Source: Bradyrhizobium iriomotense (GTDB lineage Bacteria; Pseudomonadota; Alphaproteobacteria; Rhizobiales; Xanthobacteraceae). Taken from it: a DNA stretch of 64,000 nt. The notes beneath the pieces are model-generated. The model made no database searches. It was not told the DNA's origin and saw only the letters and a list, made by a program, of their open reading frames with translations. This document shows positions 19,685 to 27,811 of the stretch, one piece after another. Position numbers and translations under genes: made by a program. The first letter of the stretch is position 1. Each line of letters begins with the position of its first letter. The stretch spans positions 61,272 to 125,271 of the forward strand of contig NZ_BSOW01000031.1 of the NCBI RefSeq assembly GCF_030160715.1, in the 5' to 3' direction.

Positions 19685-20476
19685 ATGACGCTGATCGACC
19701 TCGCCAACCCCTCGCGGTTCCTTGCGCTGACGGCGCGCGTGCTGCCGTGGCTTGCGGGGGCGACCGTGATCCTGCTCGCAATCGGCCTCTACCAATCGGC
19801 ATTCGCGCCCGACGATTATCAGCAGGGCGCCACCGTGAAGATCATGTTCATCCACGTGCCCAATGCGTGGCTGTCGATGTTCGTCTGGGGCGTGATGAGC
19901 GTGGCCTCGCTCGGCACGCTGGTGTGGCGGCATCCGCTCGCCGACGTCGCGGCGAAAGCGGCGGCTCCCATCGGCGCCGCCTTCACCTTCCTCGCGCTGC
20001 TCACCGGCTCGCTATGGGGCCGGCCGATGTGGGGCACCTATTGGGAATGGGACGCGCGGCTAACCTCGGTGCTGATCCTGTTCCTGATGTATCTCGGCCT
20101 GATGGCGCTGTGGCGCGCGGTGGAAGATCCCTCGCGCGCGGCGCGTGCCGCGGCGGTGCTGACGCTGGTCGGCGCGATCAATCTGCCGATCATCAAGTTC
20201 TCGGTCGACTGGTGGAACACGTTGCATCAGCCGGCCTCGGTGATGCGCATGGGCGGCTCGACGCTCGACAAGTCGTTCCTGATTCCGCTCCTCGTGATGG
20301 CGATCGCCTTCACGCTGCTGTTCGTGACGCTGCACCTGGCGGCGATGCGCAACGAGATCCTGCGCCGTCGTGTCCGCTCCCTGCAAATGATGCAGGCGAG
20401 CCGTATCGCGTTTTCGAGCGAAATGGGCGCCGGTTCGCGCGAAGAAAACGCGTCAAAAGAAGCTGGAGCCGCATAA
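19685..20476 (+). CDS. ccmC: Heme transporter CcmC
   Basis: This 263-residue heme-handling membrane protein has six transmembrane segments and the tryptophan-rich motif WGTYWEWDARLTSVLIL that binds heme for transfer to CcmE. The flanking periplasmic His residues are present (FIHVPNAW and NTLHQPAS). I chose ATG 19685 (MTLIDLANPSRF) because AGGTG lies just upstream; the frame is open 12 codons further. ccmD begins 1 nt after its stop. Confidence 0.95.
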   Translation: MTLIDLANPSRFLALTARVLPWLAGATVILLAIGLYQSAFAPDDYQQGATVKIMFIHVPNAWLSMFVWGVMSVASLGTLVWRHPLADVAAKAAAPIGAAFTFLALLTGSLWGRPMWGTYWEWDARLTSVLILFLMYLGLMALWRAVEDPSRAARAAAVLTLVGAINLPIIKFSVDWWNTLHQPASVMRMGGSTLDKSFLIPLLVMAIAFTLLFVTLHLAAMRNEILRRRVRSLQMMQASRIAFSSEMGAGSREENASKEAGAA

Positions 20477-20477
20477 C

Positions 20478-20657
20478 ATGTCGCTCGGCCCGTACGCGTC
20501 CTTCATCGTGACGTCCTATCTCGCCGCAGCCATCGTGGTGGCGATCCTGATCGGCTGGATCATGATCGACTATCGCAGCCAGACAGAGCGCCTGCGCGAG
20601 CTCGACAAGAGCGGCGTCACCCGCCGCTCGGGCCGCAGCGCAACGGAGCTGCGATGA
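20478..20657 (+). CDS. ccmD: Heme exporter protein CcmD
   Basis: This 59-residue single-pass protein begins MSLGPYASFIVTSYLAAAIV and has one membrane helix (about residues 8-30), then a basic cytoplasmic tail. This is the usual size and shape of CcmD, the small adaptor that helps release holo-CcmE from the CcmABC complex. It sits between ccmC (1-nt gap) and ccmG (4-nt ATGA overlap). Confidence 0.93.
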   Translation: MSLGPYASFIVTSYLAAAIVVAILIGWIMIDYRSQTERLRELDKSGVTRRSGRSATELR

Positions 20658-21247
20658 GCGAGCACTCGACCTCCGCCACGCCGTCGCGCGGCACCTTCCT
20701 GGTGGTGCTGCCGTTGATCGCCTTCATCGGCCTTGCGCTGCTGTTCTGGTTCCGGCTCGGCAGCGGCGATCCCTCGCGCATTCCCTCGGCGTTGATCGGC
20801 CGGCCTGCGCCGCAGACCACGCTGCCGCAGCTCGATGGCCTGCAAAACAATGGCGCGCAGGTGCCGGGACTCGACCCGGCCGCCTTCATGGGCAAGGTCA
20901 GCCTGGTCAATGTCTGGGCATCCTGGTGCGTGCCCTGTCATGACGAGGCGCCGCTATTGACCGAGCTCGCCAAGGACAAGCGCTTCCAGCTCGTCGGCAT
21001 CAACTACAAGGATACGCCCGACAATGCGCGGCGCTTCCTCGGCCGCTATGGCAATCCGTTCGGCCTCGTCGGCGCTGATGCCAACGGCCGCGCCTCGATC
21101 GAATGGGGCGTCTACGGCGTGCCGGAAACCTTCGTCGTCGGACGCGAAGGCAAGATCGCCTACAAGCTGGTCGGCCCGATCACGCCGGAGAATTTGCAGA
21201 CCGTGCTGCTGCCGCAGCTCGAGAAGGCGTTGAAGGCGGGAAGCTGA
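20654..21247 (+). CDS. ccmG: Thiol:disulfide interchange protein CcmG (DsbE)
   Basis: This 197-residue membrane-anchored periplasmic thioredoxin reduces apocytochrome c (or CcmH) before heme ligation. An N-terminal anchor spans about residues 14-33, the active site is WCVPC (Cys92, Cys95), and a thioredoxin fold ends with GVPETFVVGREGKIAYK containing the cis-Pro. Its start overlaps the ccmD stop (ATGA), so it is translationally coupled. It is the last ccm gene here; ccmE, ccmF, ccmH and ccmI are not in the window. Confidence 0.96.
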   Translation: MSEHSTSATPSRGTFLVVLPLIAFIGLALLFWFRLGSGDPSRIPSALIGRPAPQTTLPQLDGLQNNGAQVPGLDPAAFMGKVSLVNVWASWCVPCHDEAPLLTELAKDKRFQLVGINYKDTPDNARRFLGRYGNPFGLVGADANGRASIEWGVYGVPETFVVGREGKIAYKLVGPITPENLQTVLLPQLEKALKAGS

Positions 21248-21258
21248 CGCCACTCTCC

Positions 21259-21367
21259 GTGCCCCGGACGCAGCGCGTAAGCGGTGCGCTGCAGAGCCGG
21301 GGCCCATGTCGAGATGGATCGCGGGCTCCTGGGTCCCGGCTCGCGCTTCGCGCGTCCGGGACACGAG
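21259..21367. repeat. Palindromic repeat, family D (GTGCCCCGGACGCAGCGC)
   Basis: The left end GTGCCCCGGACGCAGCGCG and right end GCGCGTCCGGGACACGAG are inverted. Other copies are at 29295-29416 and 41301-41426. It lies between the convergent genes ccmG and the septation protein. Confidence 0.8.
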
Positions 21368-21371
21368 ACAA

Positions 21372-21974
21372 TCACCCCTTCCTTACATCCCCCGCTTCGG
21401 CCTCGCTCGCTTCCAGCGATGCCGGCGCGATGTGATAGCGCTTGGTCAGCGGCATCTGCGCGATGGCGAAGATCATCGTCAGCGGCGTCACGCCAAAGAC
21501 CTTGAAGTTGACCCAGAAATCCGTGCTCTGGGTGCGCCAGACGATCTCGTTCAAGACCGCCATGCCGGCGAAGAACAGCGCCCAGCGGAAGGTGAGAATG
21601 CGCCAGCCCTGCGGCGTCAGATTGAACATCTGGTCGAACATGATGGCGATGAAGGAGCGGCCGAACAACAGCCCGCCGCCGAGCACCGCCGCGAACAGGG
21701 CGTAGATGATGGTCGGCTTGACCTTGATGAAGGTCTCGTCGTGCAGCACCAGCGTCAGGGTACCGAACACCAGCACGATCACGCCGGTGACCAGCGCCAT
21801 GATCGGCACGTGGCGCGTCACCACATAGGAGGCGATCATCGCCGCCACGATCGCGACCATGAAGGCGCCGGTCGCAGCGAACAGGTTGAACCTCGAATTC
21901 ACGAAGAAAAACACGAGCAGCGGGCCGAGCTCGGTTGCCAGCTTGAACAGCGGATGCGGCTGGGTCTTGTCCAT
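21372..21974 (-). CDS. yciB: Inner membrane-spanning septation protein A (YciB family)
   Basis: This 200-residue integral membrane protein with about five transmembrane segments belongs to the YciB/IspZ septation-protein family. It starts MDKTQPHPLFKLATELGPLL; FFVNSRFNLFAATGAFM, LTLVLHDETFIKVKPTIIYALFA and LNEIVWRTQSTDFWVNFKVFG are family segments. I chose ATG 21974 because AGGTC lies upstream and the open upstream frame is within a repeat. It is co-directional with ftsY (127 nt upstream, mostly repeat). Confidence 0.93.
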   Translation of the reverse strand: MDKTQPHPLFKLATELGPLLVFFFVNSRFNLFAATGAFMVAIVAAMIASYVVTRHVPIMALVTGVIVLVFGTLTLVLHDETFIKVKPTIIYALFAAVLGGGLLFGRSFIAIMFDQMFNLTPQGWRILTFRWALFFAGMAVLNEIVWRTQSTDFWVNFKVFGVTPLTMIFAIAQMPLTKRYHIAPASLEASEAEAGDVRKG

Positions 21975-21992
21975 TACCTGACCTTTGTTGCC

Positions 21993-22092
21993 GTCATCTC
22001 CCGCGAATGCGGGGGATCCAGTATTCCGAGGCGCCTGTGTTCCATAACCAGCGGCGCGGCGTACGGGATGCACCGCCTGCGCGGGGCATGAC
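21993..22092. repeat. Palindromic repeat, family J (GTCATCTCCCGCGAATGCGGGGG)
   Basis: The ends are GTCATCTCCCGCG and CGCGGGGCATGAC (inverted). Inner arms GGATCCAGTATTCCG and CGTACGGGATGC only partly pair. It fills the ftsY-yciB gap. Only one copy is in the window. Confidence 0.6.
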
Positions 22093-22101
22093 GAAATAAA
22101 C

Positions 22102-23046
22102 CTACGATTCGATTCCGGCGATCGCGCGGGCGAAGTCGCGCGCGGTGAACGGCGCGAGATCGTCGACGCCTTCGCCGACGCCGATGAAATGCACCGGCAG
22201 TTTGAACTTTTCGGCAAGCGCCACCAGAATGCCGCCGCGCGCGGTGCCGTCGAGCTTTGTCATCACGAGGCCCGTAACGCCGGCCGTGCGGTGGAACGCC
22301 TCGACCTGCGACAGCGCGTTCTGCCCGACGGTGGCGTCCAGCACCAGGAGCACCGCATGCGGCGCTGACGCATCCACTTTCCGGATCACGCGCACGACCT
22401 TCTCGAGCTCGTTCATCAGCTCGGACTTGTTCTGCAACCGGCCCGCGGTATCGATCAGGAGCACGTCGATTTTCTGCTCCGTCGCCGCCGTCAGCGCGTT
22501 GAAGGCGAGGCTCGCCGAATCCGAGCCTTGCGCGCCGGCAACGACGGGCGTCTTCGTGCGCTCGCCCCAGACCTTCAATTGCTCGATGGCTGCTGCGCGA
22601 AAAGTGTCGCCGGCGGCAAGCATCACCTTGCGGCCTTCGGAGGCGAATTTTTGCGAGAGCTTGCCGATGGTTGTGGTCTTGCCGGAGCCGTTGACGCCGA
22701 CGACGAGGATGACGAAGGGCTGTTTCGCCGCATCGACCTCGAGCGCCTTGGCGACCGGGACCAGCACCTTCTCGACCTCGGTGGCGACGACGTCCTTCAC
22801 CTCGTCCGCCGAGATCGCCTTGTCGTAGCGTCCCGCGCCGACGGCGTCCGCGATGCGCACCGAAACCTCGGTGCCGAGATCGGCGCGCAGCAGCACGTCC
22901 TCGATGTCGTCGAGCATGGCGCGGTCGAGCTTGCGCTTGGTGACGAGGTCGGCGACCGCGGTCCCGAGCGAGGACGACGTGCGCTTCAGCCCGTTGGACA
23001 GGCGTCGCCACCAGCTCAGTTTGGGGGTGTCGGAGGTATCGTTCAT
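22102..23046 (-). CDS. ftsY: Signal recognition particle receptor FtsY
   Basis: This 314-residue SRP receptor GTPase delivers ribosome-nascent-chain complexes with Ffh to the Sec translocon. An N domain is at about residues 10-90. The G domain has G1 GVNGSGKTTTIGKL, the DTAGR motif (LLIDTAGRLQNK), TKLDGTARGG and GVGEGVDDLAPF at the C-terminus. It lacks the long acidic A domain of E. coli, as is normal in alphaproteobacteria. Just upstream of its ATG are two large hairpins (23051-23216) in the 5' untranslated region. Its SRP partner ffh is at 30697. Confidence 0.97.
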   Translation of the reverse strand: MNDTSDTPKLSWWRRLSNGLKRTSSSLGTAVADLVTKRKLDRAMLDDIEDVLLRADLGTEVSVRIADAVGAGRYDKAISADEVKDVVATEVEKVLVPVAKALEVDAAKQPFVILVVGVNGSGKTTTIGKLSQKFASEGRKVMLAAGDTFRAAAIEQLKVWGERTKTPVVAGAQGSDSASLAFNALTAATEQKIDVLLIDTAGRLQNKSELMNELEKVVRVIRKVDASAPHAVLLVLDATVGQNALSQVEAFHRTAGVTGLVMTKLDGTARGGILVALAEKFKLPVHFIGVGEGVDDLAPFTARDFARAIAGIES

Positions 23047-23050
23047 GGTG

Positions 23051-23127
23051 CTCGTGCCGCCGATTTGAAGTTCCTACTCTCTTGCCGCAAGTTCGGTTAG
23101 GAACTTCAAATCGAAGAGCGGCACGAG
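23051..23127. repeat. Long bulged hairpin immediately upstream of ftsY (hairpin 1)
   Basis: A 10-bp outer stem (23051-23060 with 23118-23127) and a 16-bp inner stem (23061-23076 with 23098-23113) are separated by a 4-nt bulge on one side, with a 21-nt loop. All 26 pairs are perfect. It starts 5 nt from the ftsY start codon, so any ftsY 5' leader contains it. Confidence 0.9.
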
Positions 23128-23139
23128 AAAACTATGTTG

Positions 23140-23216
23140 CCAGTGCGGCTTTGGATTTGGCATTCGCTTCGCGTTTCGCGGCGATTGCTGAGCGAATGCC
23201 AAATCCACCGCACTGG
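23140..23216. repeat. Second long bulged hairpin upstream of ftsY (hairpin 2)
   Basis: A 9-bp outer stem (23140-23148 with 23208-23216) and a 17-bp inner stem (23152-23168 with 23191-23207) are separated by a 3-nt bulge, with a 22-nt loop. It has the same architecture as hairpin 1, 12 nt away, but unrelated sequence. Confidence 0.9.
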
Positions 23217-23268
23217 TGTGTTAGCCGTTCCGGCTCGCAAACGAAAGTCTTGAACGAAAGTCCTGATA

Positions 23269-23970
23269 TTGCTCGATGTTCCCGAGTTGACGGCGGATGA
23301 AATCCTGGCGCGCGTGCTCCATCGCGACGGGCTGATGCTGGTGATCGACAAGCCGGCGGGCCTTCCGGTCCATCGCGGCCCCAAGGGCGGCGCCAACCTG
23401 GAGGCATCCTTCGACGCCCTCCGTTTCGGCCTGCCGCGGCCGCCGGTGCTCGCCCACCGTCTGGACAAGGACACCTCCGGCTGCCTCGTGCTTGGGCGCC
23501 ATCGCAAGGCCACTGCATCGCTCGGCCTGCTGTTCAAGCACGGCAAGATCGGCAAGACCTATTGGGCCGTGGTCGAGGGCGGGCCTGCCGAGGACGAAGG
23601 CACGATCGACTTAGCCCTCGGCCGCCTCAATGCCGAGCGCGGCTGGTGGCAGAAGCCGGACCCGGAAGGCCAGAAGGCGATCACCAACTGGAAGGTGATG
23701 GGCCGGGGCGCGGGCCTGACCTGGCTCGCCATGGAACCGGTCACCGGCCGCACCCATCAATTGCGGGTGCATTGCGCCGCCAAGGGCTGGCCCATCGTCG
23801 GCGACAACATCTACGGCAACGGCCCGCGCTTCGGCGAGCCGCGGCTGCACCTGCACTCGCGCGAGATCGTGGTGCCGATCTCCCGCAATAAGGAGCCGGT
23901 GCGCGTGGTCGCACCTGCGCCGCCGCACATGCAGGAGCGGCTGAGGGCCTCCGGCTGGAACGGGGAATAG
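23269..23970 (+). CDS. RluA-family RNA pseudouridine synthase
   Basis: This 233-residue pseudouridine synthase has the RluA motif AHRLDKDTSGCLVLG with catalytic Asp66, plus PVTGRTHQLRVHCAAKGWPIVGD. It converts uridine to pseudouridine in rRNA and/or tRNA; the target site cannot be read from sequence. It has no S4 domain and is shorter than RluC/RluD, as in RluA/TruC-like members. There is no ATG before the conserved core; the likely start is TTG 23269 (or CTG 23263), since a stop lies at 23251. It is divergent from ftsY across two long hairpins. Confidence 0.9.
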   Translation: MLDVPELTADEILARVLHRDGLMLVIDKPAGLPVHRGPKGGANLEASFDALRFGLPRPPVLAHRLDKDTSGCLVLGRHRKATASLGLLFKHGKIGKTYWAVVEGGPAEDEGTIDLALGRLNAERGWWQKPDPEGQKAITNWKVMGRGAGLTWLAMEPVTGRTHQLRVHCAAKGWPIVGDNIYGNGPRFGEPRLHLHSREIVVPISRNKEPVRVVAPAPPHMQERLRASGWNGE

Positions 23971-23980
23971 GCGCCGCTGT

Positions 23981-24006
23981 CCTCCCCCGCAAGCGGGGGA
24001 GGGAGC
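23981..24006. repeat. Short hairpin of family G after the pseudouridine synthase gene
   Basis: CCTCCCCCGC and GCGGGGGAGG form a perfect stem with an AA loop. It looks like half of the longer family G elements at 18713-18882 and 39499-39646 and may act as a 3' hairpin for the upstream gene. Confidence 0.6.
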
Positions 24007-24140
24007 GCAGCTCCTCCGCGGCGGCATCTCGGCGAAGCGACGGCCTCCCATGGTTTACGAAACGTTCAGTGCTCGCCTCTAATGATAGCGGTTGCTTAGA
24101 ACAAGCTTCTTTCGAACCGGCTCAGGACGAGCAACGCTTC

Positions 24141-25250
24141 ATGCCGCAGGCCCAGCCATCGATCATCGACGAAGTCGAAGGTGCGATTCGCGCCGGGTCG
24201 GACGAGAAGCGCCTGGAAACGGCGCGACGTGTCACCGACCTGTTCCTGTCCTCCGCCGGCAGCTTCAATGACGAGCAGATCGCGCTGTTCGACGACGTGC
24301 TCGAGCGGCTGATCAAGACCATCGAGCTGCGTTCGATCGCCGATATGGGCGCGCGTGTCGCGCTCGCTGAGATCAGCGCGCAGCTTGCTCCGATCGCCCA
24401 GGCGCCGCCGTCCGTGATCCGCCGCCTCGCCGGGCATGACGAGATCAGGATCGCCGGCCCGGTGCTTCAGGAATCCGCGCGCCTCGACGAGACCGAATTG
24501 CTCAACATCGCGGCCAGCAAGGGCGAGCAGCATCTGCTCTCGGTCGCCGGCCGCTGGTGGCTGAAGGAAATCGTCACCGACGCGCTTCTGGCGCGTCGCT
24601 ATCCGAGCGTCAGCCGGCGGCTTGCTTCAAATCCCGGCGCCCGGTTTTCGGCAAGCGGCTTTGCCGTCATCGTCGGACAGGCCGAGCAGGATCCCGAACT
24701 GACCGTGAGCGTCGGCGTGCGCGTCGATCTACCGTCGGATCTGCGCCGTCAATTGCTGCGCTCGGCGACCGACGCCGTTCGCACGCGCCTGTTGTCACGC
24801 GCCCCGCCGCATCTGTTCGAGGAGATCCAGAACGCCATCGCGACGGTCGCCACCGGCGTCGATCGGGAGATGTCGGGCATCCGCGATTTCGAGGGCGCCA
24901 AGCGCGCCATCGCGAAGCTCAAGACCGCCGGTCAGCTCAACGAGGCGACACTATACGGCTTTGCCAGACAGCGGCGCTATGAAGAGACCGTCGCAGCGCT
25001 GGCGGCACTCGCTGAATCGACTTACGAGGTCATCCGCCCCCTGATGCAGAGCCTGCGCGACGACGGCCTGCTCGTGCCCTGCCGCGCCGCCCTTCTGAGC
25101 TGGGAAACGACCAGCGCCGTGCTCGAAAGCCGCTACGCCACCGGCACGATGAAGCCCGCCGACCTCGCCAAGGCCAAAGGCCATTTTGCAAGGATGACGC
25201 CGGAGAATGCGCGGCGCACGCTGCGCTTTTGGCAGGTGCGGGCGTCGTAG
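24141..25250 (+). CDS. DUF2336 domain-containing protein
   Basis: This ~369-residue cytosolic, helix-rich protein belongs to a family seen mainly in alphaproteobacteria. The N-terminal part (RLETARRVTDLFLSSAGSFN, EQIALFDDVLERLIKTIEL) and repeats such as VIRRLAGHDEIRIAGPVLQE and RRLASNPGARFSASGFAVIV have the helical-repeat character of DUF2336. Members are often annotated as unknown; a link to signalling is suspected but not shown here. ATG 24141 (MPQAQPSIIDEV) is the likely start, though the frame opens at 24069. It lies on the plus strand between ftsY and mtaB, both minus. Confidence 0.85.
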   Translation: MPQAQPSIIDEVEGAIRAGSDEKRLETARRVTDLFLSSAGSFNDEQIALFDDVLERLIKTIELRSIADMGARVALAEISAQLAPIAQAPPSVIRRLAGHDEIRIAGPVLQESARLDETELLNIAASKGEQHLLSVAGRWWLKEIVTDALLARRYPSVSRRLASNPGARFSASGFAVIVGQAEQDPELTVSVGVRVDLPSDLRRQLLRSATDAVRTRLLSRAPPHLFEEIQNAIATVATGVDREMSGIRDFEGAKRAIAKLKTAGQLNEATLYGFARQRRYEETVAALAALAESTYEVIRPLMQSLRDDGLLVPCRAALLSWETTSAVLESRYATGTMKPADLAKAKGHFARMTPENARRTLRFWQVRAS

Positions 25251-25291
25251 GGGCTACATACATGCGGGCATGCCTTGTCCACATCCCCGGT

Positions 25292-25430
25292 GTCGTCCCG
25301 GCGAAGGCCGGGACCCAAAACCACAGGGAGAAGTTTGGCGAAGATTTTCAGTAGCTCAGCTTCACCGGGACTAGCACCGCGCGCGACGGATAGATCACGC
25401 GGTATGGGTCCCGGCCTTCGTCGGGACGAC
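25292..25430. repeat. Palindromic repeat, family B (GTCGTCCCGGCGAAGGCCGGGACCC)
   Basis: The left end GTCGTCCCGGCGAAGGCC and right end GGCCTTCGTCGGGACGAC are inverted. A conserved middle (ACCACAGGGAGAAGTTTGGC, GATAGATCACGCGGTATGGG) is shared with 49576-49702 and in part with 33216-33335. It lies between the convergent DUF2336 and mtaB genes. Confidence 0.88.
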
Positions 25431-25468
25431 ATTTGGGACGCAGCGCCACGCAACTCACGGCGACCGTG

Positions 25469-26722
25469 TCACGCCGTCAGCCGCGCGCCATCCTCACCGC
25501 CGATCCTGACCGACACCACACTCCCCACATCCGCACCCGCGATCGCAACCGGCAGATAATGCTCCGTGCGGCCCTGGGTGTCGCTTTCGATCAGCACGTC
25601 GCGGGTCGCGCCGACCTCGGTCTGTAGCCGCCGCCGCAACGCCGCTTCACCTGCCGCCCGCAACCGCTTCGCGCGATCCTTGATCACTGCGCCTGCGACC
25701 TGCGGCATTCGCGCGGCTGGCGTACCGGGGCGTGGGGAATAGGGGAAGACGTGGAGGAAAATGAGGCCGCATTCCTCAACGAGATCGCACGAGCGCGCGA
25801 ACATCTCTTCCGTCTCGGTCGGGAAGCCCGCGATGATGTCGGCGCCGAGCGCGATGTCGGGCCGTAGGCGGCGAACCTGTTCGCAGAACGCAATCGCATC
25901 AACGCGCGAATGCCGCCGCTTCATCCGCTTCAGAATCATGTCATCGCCGGATTGCAGCGACAGATGCAGATGCGGCATCAGCCGCGCATCGTCGGCGATG
26001 GCGTCGAGCAGATCGCTATCTGCCTCGATCGAATCGATCGACGAGATACGCAGGCGCTTCAGCTCCGGCACATGCCGCAGGATCTGCTTCGTCAGGGTGC
26101 CGAGCTTCGGCGCGCCCGGCAGGTCGGCGCCGTAGCTCGTGAGGTCGACGCCGGTCAGCACGATCTCGGCATGACCGCGCCGGGCGAGTGCACGGGCCTG
26201 TTCGACCACCGCGCCCATCGGCACCGAGCGCGAATTGCCGCGGCCGAACGGGATGATGCAGAAGGTGCAGCGATGGTCGCAGCCGTTCTGAACCTGCACG
26301 AACACGCGCGGCAGGCCGGTAGCAAAGCCGTCGATCAGATGCGGCGCCATCGCCTTCACCGCCATGATGTCGCTGACCGCGATCTTGTCGCTGCTGCCGA
26401 CATCGAATGCGGCGCGCGCATCGCGCCAGGCTCTGGCGTGCATCTTGTCGTCATTGCCGACGACACGATCGACCTCCGCCATTTGAGCGAACATCTCGCT
26501 TTGCGTCTGCGCTGCGCAGCCGGTGACGACGATGCGCGCTTCCGGCCGCTCGCGCTTCAATTTGCGGATCGACTGCCGTGCCTGCGCCACTGCCTCGTTG
26601 GTGACCGCGCAGCTATTGATGACGATGGTGTCGGAAAGTCCCGCGCCCTCCGCCTCGCGGCGGATCACCTCGGCCTCGAAGGCGTTGAGACGGCAGCCGA
26701 AGGTCAGGACCTCGACGCCCAT
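25469..26722 (-). CDS. mtaB: tRNA t6A37 methylthiotransferase MtaB
   Basis: This 417-residue radical-SAM methylthiotransferase converts t6A37 to ms2t6A37 in tRNAs. The N-terminal UPF0004 domain has cluster cysteines in LTFGCRLNAFE, INSCAVTNEAV and VTGCAAQT. The radical-SAM motif is NGCDHRCTFCIIPFGRG, and a C-terminal TRAM-like domain follows. Length and N-terminus match MtaB rather than MiaB or RimO. Its start overlaps the dapF stop by 1 nt, so the two are translationally coupled. Confidence 0.95.
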   Translation of the reverse strand: MGVEVLTFGCRLNAFEAEVIRREAEGAGLSDTIVINSCAVTNEAVAQARQSIRKLKRERPEARIVVTGCAAQTQSEMFAQMAEVDRVVGNDDKMHARAWRDARAAFDVGSSDKIAVSDIMAVKAMAPHLIDGFATGLPRVFVQVQNGCDHRCTFCIIPFGRGNSRSVPMGAVVEQARALARRGHAEIVLTGVDLTSYGADLPGAPKLGTLTKQILRHVPELKRLRISSIDSIEADSDLLDAIADDARLMPHLHLSLQSGDDMILKRMKRRHSRVDAIAFCEQVRRLRPDIALGADIIAGFPTETEEMFARSCDLVEECGLIFLHVFPYSPRPGTPAARMPQVAGAVIKDRAKRLRAAGEAALRRRLQTEVGATRDVLIESDTQGRTEHYLPVAIAGADVGSVVSVRIGGEDGARLTA

Positions 26723-27594
26723 CAGGCGACCGAGGCGAACAGCGCCGGATCGAAATTGCCCTCATATTCGAAGGTCGCGGTGCCCGTCATCAGCACGTGA
26801 TCGTCGCGCTCGCGCCATTCGATGCCGAGCTTGCCGCCGGGCAGCGTGATCTCGACGCTGCGGCTCGCGCGCTTCAACCGCGCCGCCGCCACCGCCGTCG
26901 CGCAAGCCGCCGAGCCGCAAGCCCTGGTGAGGCCCGCACCCCGCTCCCAGGTGCGGATCGTGATGTGATCGCGATCGACGATGTGGGCGAGCGTGATGTT
27001 GGCGCGCTCGGGGAAGATCGGATGATTTTCGAGCAGCGGACCAAAACGACCGAGGTCATAGGCGTTGACGTCGTCGACCCAGAAGATCGCGTGCGGATTG
27101 CCCATGCTCACCGCGGACGGCGAATGCAGGATCGGCTTGTCGATCGGCCCGATCTGCAACTCGATGTAACGGGTGTCGCGAAACTCCTCCGCCAGCGGAA
27201 TATCCTGCCAGCCGAACTTTGGCGGGCCCATGTCGACGGTATAAAGATCGGGGGCCGGTCCCTGCCAGCAGTTCAGAAGCCCCGCTGATGTCTCGAAGGT
27301 CGCAGTGGTCTGCCCGGTCTTCTCAAAGATCCGACGCACCACGCAGCGCATGCCGTTGCCGCAGGCGCCGGCCTCCGAGCCGTCATTGTTGTAGATGCGG
27401 ATGAAGGCCTCGGTGCCGTCGAGCCGCGGCTTGTGGAGCACCATGAGCTGGTCGTAGGGCACGCTCTTCGCGGAGGCCACCGCGCGCGCATCATCCGGCG
27501 TGACCGGGGCAGCCGAATCGCGCATGTCGACAACGACGATCTCGTTGCCGATGCCGTTCATCTTGGCAAATGCGTGGTTGGCGAGCGCGCTCAT
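26722..27594 (-). CDS. dapF: Diaminopimelate epimerase
   Basis: This 290-residue cofactor-independent epimerase converts LL- to meso-diaminopimelate for peptidoglycan and lysine. The two catalytic cysteines are in GACGNGMRCVV and TRACGSAACATAVAA, and FAKMNGIGNEIVVVD is at the N-terminus. Length is normal. It is the upstream gene of the dapF-mtaB pair. A 217-nt divergent region separates it from the GyrI-like exported protein. Confidence 0.97.
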   Translation of the reverse strand: MSALANHAFAKMNGIGNEIVVVDMRDSAAPVTPDDARAVASAKSVPYDQLMVLHKPRLDGTEAFIRIYNNDGSEAGACGNGMRCVVRRIFEKTGQTTATFETSAGLLNCWQGPAPDLYTVDMGPPKFGWQDIPLAEEFRDTRYIELQIGPIDKPILHSPSAVSMGNPHAIFWVDDVNAYDLGRFGPLLENHPIFPERANITLAHIVDRDHITIRTWERGAGLTRACGSAACATAVAAARLKRASRSVEITLPGGKLGIEWRERDDHVLMTGTATFEYEGNFDPALFASVA

Positions 27595-27811
27595 GAAATG
27601 TCCTGAATTTCGCCTGCCTTATATGGCGATCATGGGACAGTTGGCCAGTCATTTGCCGCGCTTGCCCTATGACGCATCTGTCATGGGACGAATTTGGCCC
27701 ATGCGTGTTAGATAGGCGCGCTCGCGCGAACCGGGACGCGCGCGTGGTGCAAGAATGCGGGCAGGGGCCTCTGAAAGTGCCTTGGCCTTAAGTGTGTTGG
27801 GGAGACACGTA

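Noticed and set aside
17882..19933. A 683-codon open frame on the minus strand
   Set aside because: It runs antisense across ccmA, the family G repeat, ccmB and the start of ccmC, so it cannot be one gene.
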